From Nitrospirota bacterium (GTDB lineage: Bacteria > Nitrospirota > JACRHL01): a DNA stretch of 64,000 nt. Below the pieces are notes generated by a model. It was not told the origin of the DNA. It did not search any database and saw only the letters and a program-made list of their open reading frames with translations. The position numbers were made by a program, and so were the translations under genes. Of this stretch, positions 58,164 to 64,000 are shown one piece after another (position 1 is the first letter of the stretch; every line of letters starts with the position of its first letter). The stretch is from NCBI GenBank assembly GCA_029858285.1, contig JAOUFN010000003.1, positions 62,001 through 126,000 of the forward strand. Reading direction: 5' to 3'.

Positions 58164-61100
58164 ATGCACGAATTCCATTTCAAGGCTCCTCCATCCCCCG
58201 AGGCTCCGTCGGCACCGCCGACGGGCCCGACGGGCTGGCGGCGGTGGCGCACGGGCGGAGCGGCCCGGGCGGTTGCCGCATTTACAGCCCTGCTGTTTAC
58301 CGTGCCATCCGGCATGGTAGCCGCTCAAACCACACCAGCACCTGCCGCCACCTGCACCGCAGGCACCGTTACCGCCCGCGTCGCAGTACTGGATCAGGTG
58401 CTCATCCACAACCGATTGGGTGCCCAAAACGTCAACGGCACCATCTATGCCCTGCGGGGTGATCTGGTCAATCTGAACACCCTTCAGCCCGAATCCCAGG
58501 GGGGCAGCCTGATCCCCGGTGAAGTCCAGCTTCGTCCGGACAAGCGGCCGCGTCCGCTGGTACTGCGCGTCAGCAAGGGACAGTGTCTGCAGGTGGAATT
58601 CACAAACCTGCTGGCACCGCTGCCAAACCCGAATCCGCATCCGGGACGTCACGTTCCAGCCCCCAACACCAGTCCGTTGCTGATTGCCGACAATCAGGTC
58701 AACGAGCGTCATGTGGGTTTCAACCCCACCGGGCTGGAACTGGTGAACGGTATCGCCGACAGCAGTTCGTTCGTGGGAAAGAACCTCAACAGTCTGGTGG
58801 CCCCGGGTGAAACCCGCACCTACACCTTCTTCGCCCGCGAGGAGGGTGGATTCCTGATCCACAATAACGGCGCCACCTTTGGCGGTGATTCGTCTACCGC
58901 GAACTCCGCCAACGGATTGTTCGGCGTGGTCAACGTGGAGCCGCCTGGCGCCACGTATTTCCGCAGTCAGGTGACTCAGGAGGAAATCGACCTGGCCACC
59001 ACCGGCCACACCAGCGATGGTCACCCGATCATCAACTATCAGGCCGTCTACCCGAATACCTCCCCGTGGATCGAGGAGGGCAAGGCCGGGCTGCCGGTAC
59101 TGAGCATGCTGAACGGCACCGAACTGGTGCACTCCGACATTAACGCGATCATTGTCGGACCGGGACCGGGTGGCCGCTTTGCGGCCAGCACCTACGCCCT
59201 GGAATCCCAAGGCAAGGTCAACCCGACGGTACCCAACCGACTGGAGCCGTTCCGCGAATTCACCGTGGTGTTCCACGATGAAGCGGTGGCCTCCCAGGCA
59301 TTCCCTCTGTGGTACAACGATCCCGTCCTCAAGCACACCCTGCATGGGGTACGCGACGCGTTTATGATCAACTACGGCTCGGGCGGCATCGGCACCGAGA
59401 TCATCGCCAACCGACTCGGGGTGGGCCCCATGTACGACTGTCTTGACTGTGCGTACGAGGAGTTCTTCCTGAGCGCTTACACGGTGGGTGATCCGGCCAT
59501 GGTGGTGGACATCCCGGCCAATTTCGGCCTGGAAAACTGCGCGCCGGATGGTACCGGCTGTCAGGCCGTGGGTCCCAAGGCGACCTACGCCCTGTACCCG
59601 GACGATCCGTCCAACGTTCACCACAGCTACCTGAACGATCCGGTGCGCTTCCGCAACCTGCATTCAGGCAAGGAACAGCACGTGTTCCACCTGCATGCGC
59701 ACCAGTGGCTGGCGGACGCCAACGACGATAACAGCACCTACCTCGACTCCCAGGGCATCGGCCCCGGACAGGGGTATACCTACGAGATCGCCTTCGGCGG
59801 CAGCGGCAACCGCAACAAGGAGCCGGGCGACTCGATCTTCCATTGCCACTTCTACCCCCACTTTGCCCAGGGCATGTGGGAGATGTGGCGCACCCACGAC
59901 ACGCTGGAGGCGGGCACCCGCCTGAGCGTGAGCGGCAGTGGCTTCCACAGTACTCCGTGGGCACTGATGAACGGTACCCCGGCGGCTGGCTCCCGTGCCC
60001 TGCCGGACGGCGAAATTCTGGCCGGAACACCGGTCCCGGCCCTGGTACCGATCCCGGCCCGGCCGATGGCGCCGGTTCCCGGCCATGTGGAAGTGGTGCA
60101 GAAAGACGTCAACGGCGACGGCACTCCGGATTCCAGTCAGGCCAAGGTGGATCCGGCAGATCTGGCTGCGGGTAAAAACCCCGGCTATCCGTTCTACCTG
60201 GCCGGTATCGAGGTGACCGTGGGCCAGCGGACGACCACTCCGCCGCTGGACATGGATCTGGCCACCGGCGGTTGGGACGGCGGCCTGCCGCGTCATGCCC
60301 TGGAAGGCCTGCGCGCAGGTGGTACCGTGGCCCACGAAGCCCACACCCGCCTGGACATGACCAAGGACATGGGCACCGCCAAGCCGGTGTACTTCCCGGA
60401 AGACGGCACCCCGGCAGAGAAGGCCGCGATGGCGTTCCACGCGGAGCGCTGTCACGATACCTTCCTGCCCGATGGTACCGCCGCGCTGTGCACGCCCACG
60501 AATGAGGCCGGGTTTGCCTCCAACGGCAACCTTCCCGCGCCCGGTGCCCCGTACGCCGAGCCGTGCGTGGACGACAACCGCCATGCGCTGCGGCGCGGCA
60601 TTGCCGGCATGTTCTTCGGGCCAGACGGCACCCCATCGGTGGCTCTGACCTCGGAGTTCGGCATCGACAATCCGCGTATCTACAAGGGTGCGGATATCGA
60701 GTTGGACGCCACCTTCAACAAGCTCGGCTACCACTTCCCCCAGCAGCGCATCCTCACGCTGTGGGAGGACGTGATGCCGTCCCTGACCAAGCAGCGTCCG
60801 CCCGAGCCGTTCGTGATGCGCCTCAACACCACCGACTGCGCCACGTACCTGCACACCAACCTGGTGCCTGAGTACTACGAGATGGACGACTACCAGGTGC
60901 GCACGCCGACCGACATCATCGGCCAGCACATTCACCTGGTGAAGTTTGACGTGTCGGCCTCCGACGGTTCGGCCAACGGCTGGAACTACGAGGACGGCAC
61001 CCTGTCTCCGGAGTCGGTGCGGGCACGCATCCGCGCCATCAATGCCTACAACGCGACTGTTTCCCGGCCGGTGGCGACACTGGACGGGCGCACTACGCTG

Positions 61101-64000
61101 ACCCCCCTGCCGCACCCGTTCTTCGGGGCACTGGATGAGAGCCTGCCGGATGCGCACGGCAGCAAGGAGTGGGACGGCGCGCGTACCACCATCCAGCACT
61201 GGTTTGCCGATCCGGTGCTGAACGTCAACAAGCAGGACCGTGGCCTCGGCATCGTGTTCACCCACGACCACTACGGTCCCTCCACCCACCAGCAGGTGGG
61301 GCTGTACTCCACCCTGCTGGTGGAACCTGCGCACTCCAAGTGGGTGCACAGTGAAACCGGAGACCTGCTGTACAACACCGCCACCCGTCAGGATGGTGGT
61401 CCCACCAGCTGGCAGGCGGTGATCATTCCGCAGGATGCCGCCGGTAACCCGGTGGACGCGGACGGTGACGGCAAGCTCGACACCTTCCGTGAGTTCTACT
61501 TCGAGTTCAGCGACTTCCAGCACGCCTACCTGAAGGACGTGTATGTGGGCCGCGACGCCAACCGCCAGCGGGTGTGCGCCGAAGGCGTGACGGTCTGTGC
61601 CGACCCGAACACCTTCCGCTCCGCCATCAACCCACCGTTTCGCCAGCCGGCACCGTTCCCGGATGTGCTCACCGTCCCGGCTCACTGCCCGGGCGGCGTG
61701 CCGCGCCCGTGTCCGGAAGCCATCTCGGCGGATGACGTAGGCATGCTGGTGGTGAACTATCGCAACGAGCCGGTGGCTCTGCGCGTGTATGACCCCAACG
61801 CCAAGGGGCCGGACGGCAAGTCTGGCGCCCAGGCCGCGGGCAAGGCGGGTGACCTGGCGTTTGCACTGCAGAGCCGTACCGACCGTGCGCTTCCGCAGTT
61901 CAATACCGCGCTGGGTGACACCCCCTACCCGTCCCTGACCCGGGATGTGCTGCCGGGCGACCCCTTCCCGCCGATCATGCGTGTGGAAGAGGGCGACATG
62001 GTGCGCATCAAGATTCAGGCTGGCGCCCACGAGCACGAGCACAACGGCTCCCTGCAAGGCATGAAGTGGCTCCAGACCGGCGCCAATCTCGGCCTCGGCA
62101 GCCCCAATTCGGGCTGGCGTGCGTCCCAGAACTGGGGCATCTCGGAGCAAACCACCCTCAACGTCCCCATCGGACTGGCCAAGAACTCCCCGGCGGAAGA
62201 AGACGGCGCCTCCAACGATCCGGAGCGCACCGACTACTTCTACTCGGTGGACAACAGCCAGGATGGTTGGTGGAGCGGTATGTGGAGCCTGATCCGCACC
62301 TATCAGCACCGCCCGGCGGACCTCTACCCGGCGTCCCGGACGCTGGCCGAGACCCAGGCGGCGGCTACCCCGCTGCCCACGGGCATGACAGTGCGTGACA
62401 AGCGCCCGGTCACCGTGGACCTGAGCCGCGTTGACGCGATGACCCTGGTCACCGTGCTCACCGAGAAAAAGGTGGACGATATCTTTGCCGGATCGGCCGA
62501 GATCGACACCACCGGCATGGGTGCGTCCCGCATGGCCGACGAGGCCGTTCGCATCCTGACTTCGGGCCGTGCCGAAGAAAGCGCCGCCATCCGGCAGCGC
62601 CTCTCCGGCGACCCTCGCTTCCTCACCGCCCTCAATGCGGCCATGCCCCTGTCCCAGGGCAGCGGCAAGGCGCGCCTCAAGGACGCCGTGAAGGATGCAC
62701 TGCGCGACGTGGGTGCCCTCGAAGCCGTCACCGGCATTGAGGTACGCCACGTCCCGGCCCTGGACCTGACGGTGGACTCTTCTCTGAAGGGCGTGGACGT
62801 GCGCTCCCTGAAGTTCCACCAGCACACACTGAGCCAAGCCACGGTCAGCAACCTGTCTAACCAGATTCTGGCGGCACTGCGCGCCTCCGGTGATCCGGCC
62901 ATGCTGCAGCGTTACGGTAACGGTGTCTCGGTCAGCGCCGAGCAGACCACCAACGTCGCCATGCTGCGCCGGTCGGTGGCGGTGCTGTTCCGCACCGACC
63001 TGAACATGGCCACTGCGGTGTGGAAGTCCGCCGGTGACCAGCACTTCACGCGCGAGACGTTCCCGGCCTGTCCGGCGAATGCCCCGCTGCGGCAGTTCGA
63101 GGTCCACGCGGTGGAAGCCAACGACATCCTCTCTGCCGCCACGGCGACGGGGGTGACGCTGGTGCCGACCGATGCCTCGGCCACCATGCACATGGGTGCG
63201 TTGCCCAACGCCAAGGGCGGCACCCTGGTATACAACAGCCGCCCCACCCTGCTCACGCAGATGGGCGGCACCGAGACGCATCAGGGCCCGCTGCATGATC
63301 CGACCGCGATCATGTATGTGCTCAAGGACGACCTGGCGCTCATGAAGAGCGGCAAGCTCACCCGTCCGCAGCCGGCCGTGCTGCGCGCCGCAGCAGGCGA
63401 CTGCATCGCGGTGACGCTGCACAACGACCTGCCGGATGTCACCGTGGACCTGGCCAGCTACACCAACCTGATGCCGGTGGCGCTGCGCGATCAGAACGCC
63501 GTGGGAGGCACCACCTTCTTCGACAACAACCTGATCCGCCCGTCCTCCTATGTGGCGCTGCAGCCGCAACTGGTGCACTACGCCGCCCATGCGGGTGACG
63601 GCCTCAACGTCGGCCGCAACGCCGAAGAGACCGTGCCGCCCAAGGGCAAACAGACGTTCTACTGGTTCGCCGGTGACGTCGATCAGCAACTGGTGAATGC
63701 CAGCTATCAGCTGGTATACACCCCGGTGGAGTTCGGCGGCTCGAACCTGATGCCCGCCGACCGCATCAAGCAGGGTCAGAAGGGCCTCATCGGAGGTCTG
63801 ACCGTGCTTCCCCAGGGCGCAACCTGGAGCAACGACAGCGACGCCAGCGGCAACCCGCTGCGCGCCTCCGCCACCGTTACCCCGGCGGGTAACGCCCCGG
63901 CGTTCCGCGACTTCGTGACGATGACCCAGAAGGGCCTGGCCTTCCGCTATGCGGACGGCCAGGCCGCCAAGACCATCGCCGCCGAAGACAACGGCGCCCC
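58164..64000 (+). CDS. Giant exported multicopper oxidase, MnxG/MofA-like, truncated by the window edge
   Basis: I read one open frame from the ATG (site AGGAGAGG) to the edge, at least 1945 residues; the track omits it. The N terminus has an unusually long signal with RRWR before AVAAFTALLFTVPSG, possibly Tat. Copper motifs seen are HVFHLHAHQW (about 506) and IFHCHFYPHFAQGM (about 558). More His-rich sites follow: GQHIHLVKFD (920), THDHYGPSTHQQ (1033) and AHEHEHNGS (1288). Residues about 134-240 and 1740-1840 look like diverged copies of one cupredoxin module. Size and multi-domain plan match bacterial Mn(II)-oxidising MCOs and Geobacter OmpB-type proteins. Mn oxidation is inference. Confidence 0.85.
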   Translation, partial: MHEFHFKAPPSPEAPSAPPTGPTGWRRWRTGGAARAVAAFTALLFTVPSGMVAAQTTPAPAATCTAGTVTARVAVLDQVLIHNRLGAQNVNGTIYALRGDLVNLNTLQPESQGGSLIPGEVQLRPDKRPRPLVLRVSKGQCLQVEFTNLLAPLPNPNPHPGRHVPAPNTSPLLIADNQVNERHVGFNPTGLELVNGIADSSSFVGKNLNSLVAPGETRTYTFFAREEGGFLIHNNGATFGGDSSTANSANGLFGVVNVEPPGATYFRSQVTQEEIDLATTGHTSDGHPIINYQAVYPNTSPWIEEGKAGLPVLSMLNGTELVHSDINAIIVGPGPGGRFAASTYALESQGKVNPTVPNRLEPFREFTVVFHDEAVASQAFPLWYNDPVLKHTLHGVRDAFMINYGSGGIGTEIIANRLGVGPMYDCLDCAYEEFFLSAYTVGDPAMVVDIPANFGLENCAPDGTGCQAVGPKATYALYPDDPSNVHHSYLNDPVRFRNLHSGKEQHVFHLHAHQWLADANDDNSTYLDSQGIGPGQGYTYEIAFGGSGNRNKEPGDSIFHCHFYPHFAQGMWEMWRTHDTLEAGTRLSVSGSGFHSTPWALMNGTPAAGSRALPDGEILAGTPVPALVPIPARPMAPVPGHVEVVQKDVNGDGTPDSSQAKVDPADLAAGKNPGYPFYLAGIEVTVGQRTTTPPLDMDLATGGWDGGLPRHALEGLRAGGTVAHEAHTRLDMTKDMGTAKPVYFPEDGTPAEKAAMAFHAERCHDTFLPDGTAALCTPTNEAGFASNGNLPAPGAPYAEPCVDDNRHALRRGIAGMFFGPDGTPSVALTSEFGIDNPRIYKGADIELDATFNKLGYHFPQQRILTLWEDVMPSLTKQRPPEPFVMRLNTTDCATYLHTNLVPEYYEMDDYQVRTPTDIIGQHIHLVKFDVSASDGSANGWNYEDGTLSPESVRARIRAINAYNATVSRPVATLDGRTTLTPLPHPFFGALDESLPDAHGSKEWDGARTTIQHWFADPVLNVNKQDRGLGIVFTHDHYGPSTHQQVGLYSTLLVEPAHSKWVHSETGDLLYNTATRQDGGPTSWQAVIIPQDAAGNPVDADGDGKLDTFREFYFEFSDFQHAYLKDVYVGRDANRQRVCAEGVTVCADPNTFRSAINPPFRQPAPFPDVLTVPAHCPGGVPRPCPEAISADDVGMLVVNYRNEPVALRVYDPNAKGPDGKSGAQAAGKAGDLAFALQSRTDRALPQFNTALGDTPYPSLTRDVLPGDPFPPIMRVEEGDMVRIKIQAGAHEHEHNGSLQGMKWLQTGANLGLGSPNSGWRASQNWGISEQTTLNVPIGLAKNSPAEEDGASNDPERTDYFYSVDNSQDGWWSGMWSLIRTYQHRPADLYPASRTLAETQAAATPLPTGMTVRDKRPVTVDLSRVDAMTLVTVLTEKKVDDIFAGSAEIDTTGMGASRMADEAVRILTSGRAEESAAIRQRLSGDPRFLTALNAAMPLSQGSGKARLKDAVKDALRDVGALEAVTGIEVRHVPALDLTVDSSLKGVDVRSLKFHQHTLSQATVSNLSNQILAALRASGDPAMLQRYGNGVSVSAEQTTNVAMLRRSVAVLFRTDLNMATAVWKSAGDQHFTRETFPACPANAPLRQFEVHAVEANDILSAATATGVTLVPTDASATMHMGALPNAKGGTLVYNSRPTLLTQMGGTETHQGPLHDPTAIMYVLKDDLALMKSGKLTRPQPAVLRAAAGDCIAVTLHNDLPDVTVDLASYTNLMPVALRDQNAVGGTTFFDNNLIRPSSYVALQPQLVHYAAHAGDGLNVGRNAEETVPPKGKQTFYWFAGDVDQQLVNASYQLVYTPVEFGGSNLMPADRIKQGQKGLIGGLTVLPQGATWSNDSDASGNPLRASATVTPAGNAPAFRDFVTMTQKGLAFRYADGQAAKTIAAEDNGA

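Noticed and set aside
59664-63689. 1341-codon minus-strand ORF
   Set aside because: It is antisense to the giant multicopper oxidase, which has copper motifs and a good ribosome binding site on the plus strand; the His/Arg-rich shadow has no recognisable domain.

Overview
The window is a 64 kb piece of a GC-rich Gram-negative chromosome, almost certainly a proteobacterium. Outer-membrane lipoprotein sorting (LolC/LolD), several lipoproteins, dTDP-rhamnose synthesis, ComM and the mtnB-mtnD-mtnC methionine salvage order all point that way. I cannot fix the class or species from the sequence. I see no tRNA, rRNA, CRISPR array, phage or transposase gene. Most of the window is ordinary core genome, with a few accessory islands.

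Left part (1-9.4 kb, minus strand): the end of a Wzx-type flippase, a 1671-residue exported protein with about 18 thrombospondin type 3 calcium-binding repeats behind a small lipoprotein, an 800-base gene-free stretch with poly-C and poly-G tracts, another small lipoprotein, a family 4 glycosyltransferase and a rhodanese. From 9.4 to 34 kb come housekeeping genes: moaB, an M3 oligoendopeptidase, a GAF-GAF histidine kinase whose phospho-acceptor His is replaced by Gln, a CDGSH protein, yceI, and a long minus-strand run (MinD-like ATPase, J-like/RodZ-HTH protein, DUF4912, GH57, RluA-type synthase, lysS, lolC, lolD). The plus strand then carries a lipid kinase, cvpA, aroE, queE, pepA, a pterin dehydratase, a DCC protein and a UMF1 transporter, followed by a minus-strand Sel1 protein and comM. 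A 280-base nested palindromic repeat lies between comM and the HU gene.

Middle (35-47 kb): two Dpp-type permeases flanking a cytosolic beta-propeller protein. Next is a tightly interlocked five-gene minus-strand operon: an exported TPR protein, a 37-residue membrane peptide that the ORF track missed, a 1116-residue TPR lipoprotein, a small exported protein and a TonB/TolA-like protein. It looks like an uncharacterised envelope-spanning complex and is my best candidate for an undescribed system. A 2-hydroxyacid dehydrogenase and a DUF309 protein follow.

Right part (47-64 kb): rmlACBD, an RlmL-like methyltransferase, a TIGR02001-type exported protein, mtnB-mtnD-mtnC, a TVP38/flavin-disulfide-reductase fusion, and an exported giant multicopper oxidase running off the right edge. 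That gene is absent from the ORF track because its stop lies outside the window. At least 1945 residues are visible, with MnxG/MofA-like copper motifs, behind a structured leader that ends in an intrinsic-terminator-like hairpin. Several very long track ORFs (plus 831-6041, minus 59664-63689) are antisense shadows of the repeat protein and of this oxidase.
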